From Azolla caroliniana (lineage: Eukaryota; Polypodiophyta): a stretch of 64,000 bases of DNA. The number at the start of each line of letters is the position of its first letter. The first letter of the stretch is position 1. The translations under genes and the position numbers were made by a program. Positions 23,818 to 34,337 of this stretch are shown here, piece by piece. The notes beneath the pieces are model-generated. The model was not told where the DNA came from. It did not search any database and saw nothing but the letters and a program-made list of their open reading frames with translations. The stretch is taken from the NCBI GenBank assembly GCA_043228905.1, contig JBHGNT010000020.1, positions 15,562,001-15,626,000 of the forward strand, given 5' to 3'.

Positions 23818-25452
23818 CACAATTTAAGAACAGTCTGTCCAAAAAAGACACAAAGTAGGTCATTTCACAAAAAGGACCATCACATGCGTAAAAGGTTTTG
23901 GAAATTGAATCAAAATATATTGATTTATACCATGTCCAAAAATTTAGGGCTTTCAAAAAATGCCCTAATAATCGACACGTGAAATTTACAAGAGAACATA
24001 CAAAAATTACAAAATGACGAACATGTATATTTATACATATTTGTGAATCGCCATATTGATGTAACATACAATATTTACATTTCATATATGAGATCCATCA
24101 CTTCCCAGAGATACGCCTTCCCCTTTAGACCCACCCGATGAACTAGAAGAGCTTTGTGAGGTCTCATCCTCATCATCACTAGCAACCAATGCATTGTCTT
24201 CATCCAATTGCAAGTCACCGTGATTATGAGACATACTCCTTGTTCATATCTGTAATGCGTCAACAAGCACATATGGGACCTCCTCTTTTATTATCTTGAT
24301 TGTAGTCGGTCTTAGATGGCCTGTTATGGTCAATGAGAAGTCATACACCAGTATGACAACATTATCAAGTGTTAGAGTAGACATGCTGGGTAGATTCTTT
24401 CTTCTCTGCTTTCTACTTGTGCCTTCGACATCCTTACTCATCTCTAAAGAGTACTTCCCAATAAATGCATCTTTGGAAGAGGTATGATAACAATGGACCA
24501 CAATGTATTGAACTTGATTGCCTTCATCATCCTTAATAATTTCAATGATTTTAGCAATCCAAAAGGGATGGCCCAACTTATCACCCCCAGCTAATGTTGC
24601 AACCAGCATACCAACTTGTAGCTCATGTAGATTGCCTTGCCATCTTGTCTCAACAGCATGCGATAATCTTGGGACCACACGTAAATCTCTCTTTATCGTG
24701 GACGAACTAGATTATTCATTCGAATTGATTTTGTACTGGCCATACTCCCGCAAAGTAGTTATCTAATATCGTCCGTTGATGATTAAAGAAGTTATCCCAC
24801 CATTCCACATCCTGATCACCAACATACTTTTTGGTTCTCTCAATATTTTTGTGTTTTTCCTCACGGCACCGCGTCCAATATATCTTTTACTCTTCAATTG
24901 AACTATTAGTAGCCAATCTTTTGTGGTCATCATAGGGCATTTGTTCTGCACCATAGATTACTACATCTAGGAAATGCAATAAGAGCCTACATCCGTCTTG
25001 TGGCTCCCATTGCGAACTAGATGAGTGTTGTTTGACGTACAACATCGTCTGGTTGTGACTGACCGCACTTTTGTGGAGGAGGAAGACGTGGTTAAAACTT
25101 ATATTATTAACTTAGTAAGAAACCTACATCGAGTCCCATCACCATTCTCATAGAATTGTTTAAAATCATAAACTTCATCGAAATGTCGTACATCTGGTTT
25201 TGGGGTATAAGCTTTTGTGATCAACTTTGATAGCATAGGAAGTGTGAAAGCATCACATCTCGCTAATTTCTTGGAGAATCAACTAAACATTTGATCTATG
25301 TGATCATGTGTGTGACCAACCAGTAAGAAGTTGACCTTAATCTTTTTGAAAATACCCTTGTCTACTAACATGCTTAAATAACCAAACACAGTTGAGTTCT
25401 TGTTTTCTCTCGATATAAATGGATCACCCCACAAGAGCCACTCCCATCTAAA

Positions 25453-26330
25453 ATGTTGTACTATAAGGAACATTCCTTGCACTTCTCTAAGTTAGGTTTT
25501 ATTACACAACCAAGATATCTAGATACATTATTATCAAATGCACTAAGGGTGGCCATTGGACAACTTAGGATATTATCTCACCAACTTGAGATTGAGAATG
25601 GTCGGGCTAATAGAGTCCCCAGAGAGGAAACGCTATGTAGGTTATGCCACATAGAGATAGAGGATGAGTATCACTTCACATGCAAATGCCCAACTTATGC
25701 TGAGATACAGACGGAATACCAAGACACATTAGGACCCTCTCCCACCCTCTCCAAACAATTGGATACCCCGGATGTAAAGAGACTAGGTAGGTATATCTTA
25801 GAGCTAAAACAACATAGGGAGAATAAATTACAAAGTGTTAACCATAACCCTTTTACTATTCATCAACATGTAACTAGTATAATTTTTCAGGAACAAGGGG
25901 AGACAATGAATGTGGATACACTTACGCCACTCGACCTCTCTCTTGAGGAATCCAAAATGCAAAGAACAACCAAACGCCCTTGGATGTTGGGCTTCAAAAC
26001 AAGTTGACACGGAGTAGAAAAGATTAAGAAGATAAGGGAATGTGAGCTACGTCGACTAGAAGCAATGGTTGGGGTACCTTTTACATTGGGACCACGGGCC
26101 ACATCCACATCGAAAACCCTGGACCTCCCGCTTCTCTTCGAGAGACTTGGATGGAAATGAAATTAGGCCTAGTATAACATCATTTTCATTGTAGAACATG
26201 TTTTTTATATAGAACATGTTTTTTATTTTACTAGAACTATTTAGCTTAAAACTCTATTTTTATCTTATTTTTATTTTTATTTTTTACTTTCGATGAATGG
26301 GTAAATATCCCATTTTTTGTTGTAAACCAT
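25453..26330 (+). mobile_element. 5'-truncated LINE-like fragment
   Basis: A 184-codon open frame (25453-26007) has the C-terminal end of a non-LTR reverse transcriptase ORF: LSNALRVAIGQLRI, then a zinc-binding stretch CRLCHIEIEDEYHFTCKCP (C-x2-C...H-x3-C-x-C). After a TGA the tail continues with LRRLEAMVGVPFTLGP to about 26155. A T/A-rich 3' region follows. It interrupts the minus-strand transposase-like gene between two conserved blocks, so it is younger than that gene. Target duplications were not resolved. The cysteine spacing is unlike the common plant L1 C-terminus. Confidence 0.65.
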
Positions 26331-26369
26331 TTGTCTCATGGGACAATTTTGGCCTTAGAAGACGTTAAT

Positions 26370-26395
26370 ATATCTTTCTTTCTTTCTTTCTTTCT
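26370..26395. repeat. (TTTC)n microsatellite
   Basis: Short tetranucleotide tract beside the LINE fragment. Confidence 0.85.
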
Positions 26396-27739
26396 CGATG
26401 TGTTGTCTACTTGCACGTATAGTACTACTGGCAGGAGTAAACCTTACCAAGTCTGCAAAACTCTTTGCGTCACTGTTACTGTAAGATTAGGGTCGTTGTG
26501 CATATGTGGATAAGTTAGGAACACTTGAGGCCTTATTGTCTGAAAATATAGAAGACAACCTACTAAGTGCATCTACACTAGGCATTCATCTCCAATATCC
26601 TTGGGCAACCTTCGAAAGTCTGGCAAACAAGTTTTCTTCTAATCCATCCCATCTATAATCAAGCACATATACCTTTATGGTGATTGAAGTGCTTTTTGAT
26701 GATGGTGCATAGCTTTAGATCTTTCCAACGCTTGACTTTCTTGATGCTCTTTTAATAAATTCTTATAATTGTTTATTTCATCATCTATTGTCCCACTCTT
26801 TGCCATGCTTTTTAAACTTGCACATACAGAACAAACACCCATTCGAACCTTACGGGGTGTGACCACATTGTTAAACTTCAATCTCCATAATCAATTAAAA
26901 TGTCGATATTGTATATAAGGTACACTTTCTAATAACATGTCATCCTTATACGCTTCGCTTGGTACATCTCACGACGAGTGAATTTATCTGACAAATGTAA
27001 TCTTCCAATAGTGGGTATAACATCACATTGCTTCGAGAAATATATCTCCATCCATCTCACGACATGCCGCCCAATCAGACCCTTACATGCAGATTCTATA
27101 TTGTTGAAAGGTAGCCACGACCCCTTATCTAATCGATGTTGAAATTTCTGGAGCCTCATGTTACCAATGCTATAAGCAATCTTAAAAGCTACTGGACAAC
27201 TCTTCATATTAAGTGAAAGGTAATATTCCACATGCGGAGAACTTGAAACTGCCACGTGTTCCTTAACAAGTTGCATATGTGAAATCAAGAAATTTTCTTG
27301 TTCATTGCCATTAAGTGACAAATACTTCTGTCGCAAGCCCCTCAAGTTTACCTTTCCAAAATTTGAAAGATAGATTCCCATAACATGGCTTGCATATATC
27401 AAATGCAATTTGGTGATCTAAACACAAAAAATTATCTTTTAACACTCACTTGTTGAGGAACTCTTTGAAAATTCAGAGCCTTATTGACACAATCCTCGTC
27501 AACATTACATAAACTAGAATCATCATGGTTTGTAACTACTTATTATTTCGTAGTCTACCTAAGTTAAAAGGCTTGATCGAAAAAAGTGAATTCGAACTTT
27601 GCCCAACATCATCGTTGGACTCTACATGGCACAATTTATTATTTATATGGTTATATTCCTCGATAGAGAATACTGAATTATTAGATAATTTAAAAGGCTC
27701 AATGGAAAATAGAAAATTTCTACTCGAGGTTGAGGACAT

Positions 27740-27956
27740 CTTGACTAAGGCTAACTAAGCTCAACTAGGTCGAAAATAGCTCAAAATCTTCTTCTATAAT
27801 AAATCAAATTAAAAAATAAACAAATAAATAAATATAAAGGAAAGGCCTCTTGTCATTGTCATTATCGCATTCAAGAAGCAAAAGAGCATAGGAGCATAGA
27901 ACATCCCAAACCTTCCGTTTTCGCCTCCCTGGTCAACTCGAGTCGACTTCAGCAAC
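27740..27956. promoter_or_regulatory. Shared 217-bp head-to-head intergenic region
   Basis: Lies between the putative minus-strand start (27739) and the plus-strand ATG (27957) of the two genes in the composite transposon. It must hold both promoters if both starts are right. It is AT-rich on the left and contains AAATAAACAAATAAATAAAT; no exact TATA box was fixed. Confidence 0.4.
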
Positions 27957-30043
27957 ATGAACAAGGGAAAGAAAATTGTTAGGTATCTTCTTTGAACTAT
28001 TTTTTAAGATTCTCTAAAGATTCCCAAAAGATTCCATTCTATTTTTGTTCATTTTTTGCACCAAGAACTCAATGCAGTGCATCGATTTCCCGTTATCGAG
28101 TTCCTGTTGAAGGAGGGAGAACTCGATGCACTACATCGATTTCCCGTTGAAAGCCACCCCCTTTCAACAAGAACTCGATGTTGTGCATCAAGTTGTCGTT
28201 CCCGTTGAAAGAGGGTAGCCTTCAATGGGAACTCGATGCACTACATCGAGTTCACGTTGAAAGAGGCAAATTTTATGATTGATATACTAGAAATAGTAAC
28301 TTTATTGCTATTTTATTAGCTTTTTTAAAGTGTTTTTGATACAAGGTTACATTTAAATTCGAGTGTTTTCCTATTAATTTCCATGAAATTTTCCTTTCTT
28401 ATAAGGTTTACAATGTTTATTTTTATGAATATTTTTATATCATTGGGGTTTTACTTGTTGTTTTCAGTGAATCACGTCAAAAAGTACCATCTTTCAAATT
28501 GAAGATTCCATCCCCAATGAAAAAACCTGCCGACCAATCTCGGAAAACTTTAATTGAGTCGGGAGGTGATGGGACCTCTAAGACTAGGGAGCCTCGCCTC
28601 AAGAGCTACCCCCATGTGGAATGGACGTTGATCTATTCCGAGGAAGAAGGGGAATTGCTCCTTGTACTTGCAAAATCTGAAGGTGAAGGAAAGCTTCAAG
28701 TGGGAAAGACCTTCAACTACGGGCAAATAAAGAACGTTGAATATGAGGACAATGACTCATCGAACTTGTTTTTCGATGTTGATAGCTCAATTGGGATGCG
28801 TAGAGTCTTAGTTGATAAAGGCAATTTTATAACTGACTCCTGCCACCCCAAAGCCTTAAAGAAAGATGTAGAAACAAAAAACATTTTGATTGTTGCTTTG
28901 CGTCCGTATATCAAAGGAGAACTCATGGTCGCACAAGCATGCACCCCACCAAAGCCGGCCAAAAAAGGAAAAGCAGAACACAAGAAGTACAAGAAACGAC
29001 AACATCCTGAGGAGGACGAGCCCGAAGTACTCGAGTTTGTTGAAGATGAGGAGGAAGATACACAACTTGAAGTAATTCCTCTAGGTGGCCAGATATCCTC
29101 GGGGATCCTCACTTCAGAGCAAAATAAGATCAAAGAGAATATTGTAAAGACTAAGCTTGTCCGTAAGGGACAACTATTTCACTTACCGATTTGTTCTATT
29201 TAAAGGCCACCAATTGATCCAAAACTAGGAAGACGGGCTCTAGAGATAAGAGAGCCACATTCAGTGGATGCGCAAAACGTGAAAAGCAAAATGAAGATAA
29301 ATCCACATGCTATTGTAGTGCCATTCTTAATAATGGTAGACTCAGATCAATGCCCAACTGTAGCTGATTTCAAGTATAGTTCGGCTGATGATTATACATA
29401 CTACGTGATTGGAGGATGCCACTCTACCGAAGCACGACGTCAACTTGTGAAGGAGTATCCTCTTACCACGTTCTTCAAATATGCAAAATGTAAAGTGCAC
29501 GTTGGCCTTACACATGAAGAAGCCAAGCTGCTAGCCTGGGACCACAATAATGATAATGACTATAGACAAAAGATGTCATGTATAGAGCGTATCAGGTTCT
29601 TTCATCAAGAATACCTTGATGCCTTACAAAAATTTGGTCCTAGGCTGCATCTTGGATTGCGACGACAGTGTCCGCTTGAAATGGGGATAATAGTTGATGA
29701 AAGAACAAAGTCTGAAGGCTTGAGGAAGTACGACTCCTGGTTTCAACTTGCTTTCAGAACAGGGGAGGTGTGGGACCTCCAAGATCGAATTTTTGGTATG
29801 TGGGAGCGAAAAGAGATAAAGGGTCAAAGATCAAACAAGGCTAAGTTGGACCCACAAGTGGAGATAAAGTCTAAGTCACGGAAAAGTGACTTAGTGATTG
29901 AAGAATTAGCCGAGGACATGAAGCTGCTTCCTTGGCGGTCATTGCAAGGGGTAAAGGATGACAGATTATTAATATTTGTATTGTCAAGAGTGGCCGCCAA
30001 GGAGTTCAACCTAGATGAAATGGTGACAGAGTTTCAAGCGTAA
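27957..30043 (+). pseudogene. ParB-like domain protein of the composite transposon (N-terminal half of ParB-methyltransferase gene)
   Basis: Exon 1 is 27957-27982 (MNKGKKIV) with donor AG|GTATCT. Exon 2 starts at 28469 after TTTTCAG and encodes a basic/acidic region (PKPAKKGKAEHKKYKK, then EEDEPEVLEFVEDEEEDT) to about 29160. A third block (about 29209-30043) has a ParB/sulfiredoxin-like core: YYVIGGCHSTEARRQL, then HEEAKLLAWDHNNDN and MSCIERIRFFHQEYLD. In bacteria and phages such domains bind or nick DNA and often accompany DNA methyltransferases. The splice between blocks two and three does not keep the frame with the sites I can see, so a one- or two-base lesion is likely. The next block (about 30120-30218) also needs a frame change. 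Confidence 0.68.
28065..28253. repeat. Four-copy palindromic iteron array
   Basis: Four ~25-bp palindromes at 28065-28089, 28119-28143, 28171-28195 and 28229-28253, 52-58 bp apart. The best reads GAACTCGATG-N5-CATCGAGTTC. Outer arms CTTTCAAC / GTTGAAAG extend several copies. All lie in the first intron of the ParB-domain gene, 110-300 bp from its ATG. Confidence 0.85.
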
Positions 30044-30119
30044 TCTATGTGATGATTGTTGTTCATTGGATTGCTTTGTTGATTTGCTCTTTATTTTAAT
30101 CTTAGTTTCTTTTCTTTTT

Positions 30120-31601
30120 TAGCCATAAGGTTTATATGAAAATACAAGAGCTGATGATAAAAAAAGTTGTCCCTACCTACGTGGGAAGAAGTGGAGCAAT
30201 CATGCCCAAAAACATCATCATACAAGGCTCTTGAAGAATTCTTCATTGTGTTTAGAGAATGGGTATGTATGGTTTATGAATATTAATTGATTTTAGGATA
30301 ATGGGTATCTTCTTACAATACGTATAATTGCATAAACCACCTCGCTCAAAGAAAATGGGTGATACCAATGAAGGCATACCAAGCGCCTTCATCACCCATT
30401 TGGAACGAGCGAAATATGAAAAGCGAATGACAAAAGGAAAGGAGCTGGAGGTGCTTGAAGACTCCGATACTAAAAAAAGTTTTTTGCACAAGAGTGATCC
30501 TTTCCGACAATTGTACTATAGTGTATATAATGGTGATGTGGGTAATATGCTTGACATATTACCCAAGAGACATTATACATTGCTCGTCGCGGATATACCG
30601 TATGGATTTTGAATAACATGCTCCACATACGACGATGTACCATACAAATATCCGCAAATAGAGAAGATGGTAAAAGACTTTGCAGAGCTGACCCTGGCTC
30701 CATTATGGTGCATCGTAATATTTCATAACATGGGTCAAGCTTTATCGGTCACTACTGCATTGAAGTCAAGATGCCATGCTACCGAACACATGCACTAGTA
30801 AACTTTAAGTTGCTATATATTTAATGTATGGCTTCTATTGTACTTACGACATATATATTGACTTGTTTTGATTCCATTACAATTAGGGTTAAAACGAACA
30901 TAACTCGTACCCCGGGCGATCAAATGGTCAGCGCTGTGGAGCATTTGTGCGTGGGTTACTACGACACTATTTTTAAGTAGAAGGCTCGGGCACATGTGAA
31001 TGAGTGAAACATCGTTAACTATATCATGTGCCCAACTGTAACAAAGAAATTGTGCCATGTGTCTGGCGGCAAGTGTCTAGTAAACTTGTATCAAAAGCCC
31101 CAACGATTTATTAATCGATTTGTCAAGTTGTTCTCGAACCCTGATGATTGGGTGCTTAACTTAATCTCTAGAACATGTATTCTCATAAGTGTGATCAATT
31201 TTTCTTAAAATAAAATAGAATTTCCTGTGTTTGTTTTCTTACTTTTGCATGTATGATTGTTTATTTAGGAACAATGATTGTGTTCTCTCAAGTTGTTCAG
31301 GAACAACGTTGCATTGGAAAAGGACCCCTCCTAGGTCAATTTTATTAAGACGAGGATCCAAGTTATATGGGATTGTCCTGACCAGTACCAAGAGGTTGGG
31401 GCAAAACATATCAATGAAACTAAGATGTTTCAGTTGACCTCTAGAGAACCGATGGAACCTATAGATGATAAAGGAGGGGACCTTGTTGACCTCGAAGATG
31501 TATTGGAGTCTAATCAAAGACAATATTCAGCTGAGGAGATGGAACATGTAGATGCGACACAATTGTCAGTGCAGCCTGTTCCAGACCTCCTAATGGAGTG
31601 A
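30120..31601 (+). pseudogene. Beta-class DNA methyltransferase (N6-adenine/N4-cytosine type), dead copy
   Basis: Blocks in order: SYKALEEFFIVFREW (to 30218); a 94-codon frame from 30328 ending in LLVADIPYGF, a DPPY-type motif IV; after an in-frame TGA (30610-30612), CSTYDDVPYKYPQIEKMV and LAPLWCIVIFHNMGQ; then from about 30889 TRTPGDQMV, and NLYQKPQRFINRFVKLFS with DWVLNLIS. The last two fit motif X and the strand before motif I, so the order IV-X-I is that of beta-class methyltransferases. Motif I, normally FxGxG, reads ISRTC here. TAG and TGA stops lie near 30978 and 31006. A tail runs to 31601. The preceding ParB block is in the same direction and may be part of one protein. Confidence 0.68.
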
Positions 31602-32400
31602 ATTGTATAATACTTTGTATTTGTAATTGAAAACTTGTTTTGAAATATAAGAACTTTTCGTTTGAGTACCATTTGTTTACACTATCTGATTGGTGTCTCG
31701 AACTTTATGTGTCTATCATATGTTTGCAAAGGTTGACTCGTAAAGTATGTGGTTATGTATAATTTTTAATGAATAGATGATGATGAACTTATCGATTGTA
31801 TGAAAAATGTTTATTATAATTGTTTCTTGATTAATATAATTGAATTTAGCTTTACTCTAGGATTTATGTTGTCTTTAATCTTGGTTATTTAGTTTCGAGT
31901 AAACACAATAATATTAAGTGAATGTTGTTGCTCACTTAATAATACATTCACGTTGTTCATGTATGATTGGCATATAATGTTCGTAGTGGTTTTTGGGCAT
32001 GTGTGTTATATCACAAGATATTCGTTTCTGAAATTTTTTCAAATTATATCCAAAAATCCTATTTACTAATTCAGTATAACAATTTCTATAAGATTTAGAG
32101 ACAAATATAACAACAAAATTGAATTACTAAATTTGTTGCCTTGGATTCGAATTTAACATTGTATACAATAAAGCATATTACAATTATAGTTGGATGCATT
32201 GCCGTAATCTTATCTAAGATTTGGATAAATTTGTATATGAATTGAGAAAATATCGGTTAAATTAGAAATCTTGATATTATTAACTGTATTTTTGAGTGAT
32301 GTTTTTAAAAATCATATGCGCATGCGTGATAGATTCTTGAAAATTTGTTAAAAAATACTAATTCTTGACATCTCATGTATTTATCAATAAAGGAATGCGA
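31602..32400. other. AT-rich right end of the composite transposon, no gene seen
   Basis: No open frame or motif of note between the methyltransferase tail and the right inverted repeat. Confidence 0.5.
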
Positions 32401-32432
32401 CATATTACTTGTTTCAAATGACTGGGTGTTAC
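32401..32432. repeat. Right terminal inverted repeat of the composite transposon
   Basis: Ends CAAATGACTGGGTGTTA, the inverted partner of 23786-23817. Copia coding sequence resumes at the next base. Confidence 0.85.
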
Positions 32433-33460
32433 GTGATTAACAGATCACCATCCACACCCTTGGACGGAGATTTTCCACAAAGGGTGTGGACCGACAAAGA
32501 TGTGTCATACTGACACCTAAAGGTGTTCGACTGTCATGCCTACGTGCATGTGGCTAAGGATCAAAGGAGAAAATTAGATCCAAAATCTTGGCCATGCATA
32601 TTTCTCGGCTATGGAGATGATGAATTCGGCTCTCGACTATGGGACTTAGTCGATAAGAAGGTCGTTCGGAGCCTAGACATAGTCTTCATGGAGGAGAAGA
32701 CTATTGTCGACTGGGAGTCGGAGAAGAACACATCCTCCTGAGTAGTTGGAAGCCAACAACCAACTAAAGAACATGGAGAGTCGACCGAATTCGGGTCGAC
32801 AATCGAAGTCGGACCGACTGCCGAACAAGAAATAAGGCAATCGGCAAAACACAAAGCCGACTCAGACTCGGATGAAGAACCGACTAAAAATGTCGAAGAG
32901 GAGCCGACCGTGTCTGTCGAGGAGAGAAGATATCCTCTTAGAGAGAGAAGCCCCCCTTGGAGATTTTCGGATGAAGAGCATGTATTGCTGACCAACGAGG
33001 GGGAGCCAGAGAGCTTTGAGGAAGCAAAGAGGGACACCTCCAACCGCAAGTGGTTAAGTGCCATGTAGGACGAGATGGATTCCCTGCATGAGAACTACAC
33101 ATACAAATTGACAGAGCTATCGAAGGGAAAGAGGTCGCTCCGAAACAAGTGGGTATACAAGTTTAAATCGGGAGACGCCGGAAATCCACCGAGGTACAAA
33201 GCCCGCATTTTGGTGAAGGGCTTCTAGTAGAAGAAAGGAGTGGATTTGGACAAGATATTTGCTTCAGTAGTAAAGGTGGCATCCATCCGGACGATGCTAA
33301 GCATAGTGGTAAGCATGGACCACGAGGTCGAACAGCTGAACGTCAAACAACGTTCCTGCATGGTGACCTCAAAGAAGAGATCTACATAAAACAACCGAAA
33401 GGATTCGTCAAGAAAGGGAAGGAGAACCTGGTGTCCTGGTTGAAGCAAACTCCTGTCGTG
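32433..33460 (+). pseudogene. Copia integrase-RT fragment, right of the composite transposon
   Basis: Continues the copia gene broken at 23786: VINRSPSTPLDG, VFDCHAYVHVAKDQRRKL and CIFLGYGDDEFGSRLWD, a hinge rich in Asp/Glu, RRYPLRERSPPW, then RT with NKWVYKFKSG and YKARILVKGF. Stops at about 32739, 33067 and 33225 (a double stop after KGF) show decay. The RT is cut off before its YVDD site at a GA microsatellite. Confidence 0.85.
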
Positions 33461-33464
33461 ACTC

Positions 33465-33466
<2 letters not shown>

Positions 33467-33511
<45 letters not shown>
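33467..33511. repeat. (GA)n microsatellite
   Basis: About 22 perfect units at the broken 3' edge of the copia fragment. Confidence 0.95.
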
Positions 33512-33515
<4 letters not shown>

Positions 33516-33649
33516 AGAATCATCAAGAATGTTCTAGAATATTCCAAATATCTTTTAATAACTAAAAATATAATTATTATAACTACACATCATATATGTT
33601 ATTACAATGGTTAAAGGTTCAACACAGACCAAGAAGTTTCGAGTTCAAC

Positions 33650-34125
33650 TCTTGATAGGCCAAAATGTACTATATCTTCATGACATTATCCCCCCTCTTC
33701 GACGACGAGTTCCACGAGTTGGAAGACAAGAGTTCAGACTTGGTTTATGGGGATATTTGTTGTGAAATGCAACAACCATGTTGGAAGCATTAGCAAGATG
33801 CTCGATAGGCTCCCATGTTCGATCATTAGGTGTATAACCTAACTAATCAACCAAATAATATAGTTTGTTGTGAATGATCTTGGAGTCGAGAATGGAAACA
33901 AACTCATATTCAGAGCCATTGGAGACTTAGATTGGAGGTGGGGGAATAGAGCTTGGTGTGTAGGGTTCCAAAAGTGAAACATGGAAAAGACCGGGTGAAG
34001 ACACATATGAGGAGGAAGATCAAGGCGAAATTTCACATCATTGATCTTACCAGAGATCACATATGGGCCGAAACGTTGATAATGTTGGGTTCTTGCTTTG
34101 AATCCCAAAAAGCTTCACCACTTTA
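33650..34125 (-). pseudogene. Gypsy integrase C-terminal fragment
   Basis: Minus-strand remnants of a Ty3/gypsy pol end: RFGPYVISGKINDVKFRLDL, then LHPVFHVSLL-like and a WEPIEHL chromodomain-like tail. The frame shifts near 33980. No LTR is joined to it. Confidence 0.75.
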
Positions 34126-34129
34126 GGGT

Positions 34130-34337
34130 TATGAAAGTATATATAGACAGGGGGAAAAAACCTCCTAAAGAGGGAAAAAATGCCCCTGTTGTCCTAAGTG
34201 TGTTCACACATCACTGTCCTAAGTGTGTTCACACACATCACTATCCTAAGTGTGTTCACACAACACTGTCCTAAGTGTGTTCACACAACACTGTCCTAAG
34301 TGTGTTCACACACATCACTACTGAAATATGTCAACAA
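34130..34337 (-). repeat. Partial 3' LTR of a decayed copia element
   Basis: On the minus strand a polypurine tract AAGGGGGATT (near 34338-34347) is followed by TGTTGACATATTTCAG, a typical LTR start. The LTR holds the minisatellite at 34189-34319 and is cut off at about 34130. Confidence 0.55.
34189..34319. repeat. Minisatellite, five 25-27-bp units
   Basis: Units of TGTCCTAAGTGTGTTCACAC plus ATCAC, ACATCAC or AACAC in tandem. They lie in the partial copia LTR. Confidence 0.9.

Larger units (their letters stand above)
24244..27739 (-). pseudogene. DUF7869-type transposase-like gene, degenerate
   Basis: Pieces in family order along the minus strand: a Ser-rich N-terminus (27739-27536); a helical region with NLRGLRQKYLSLNGNEQ and LIGRHVVRWME (27408-26929); a cysteine piece VCSVCASLK plus an Arg/His coiled stretch (26881-26675); a catalytic-like start LIIDGMD (near 26650); HNDPNLTVTVTQRVLQTW (near 26490-26430); ENKNSTVFGYLSMLV and FLLVGHTHDHIDQMFS (25430-25279); and a C-terminal part with GGDKLGHPFWIAKI (24678-24244). 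The DG, DN/EN and GHTH...D boxes look like a DDE-fold nuclease of transposons; that is an inference. Several in-frame stops (for example after LIIDGMD) and a LINE insertion make it a dead copy. Confidence 0.7.
23787..32431. mobile_element. Composite TIR DNA transposon with DUF7869-type transposase and ParB/DNA-methyltransferase genes
   Basis: About 8.6 kb bounded by ~32-bp inverted repeats (left 23786-23817; right 32401-32432), which agree at all but about three positions and share GTCATTTGAAACA. It interrupts a copia integrase/RT gene: the left copia part ends at codons for MY and the right part resumes with VINRSP. The flanks ATGT and ACGT could be a 4-bp duplication with one change. Inside are two divergent degenerate genes, a transposase-like gene (-) and a ParB plus methyltransferase gene (+), 217 bp apart. 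A palindrome array lies in the plus gene and a LINE fragment in the minus gene. That the two genes form one unit is inferred from the shared ends. Confidence 0.78.

Noticed and set aside
27525-27758. 77-codon plus-strand frame
   Set aside because: Antisense to the Ser-rich N-terminus of the transposase-like gene, which has the better context.
28065-28253. CRISPR-like array
   Set aside because: Plant nuclear DNA; the units are palindromes with related spacers and no Cas genes.
34189-34319. CRISPR-like or regulatory array
   Set aside because: Head-to-tail minisatellite without distinct spacers, inside a decayed copia LTR.
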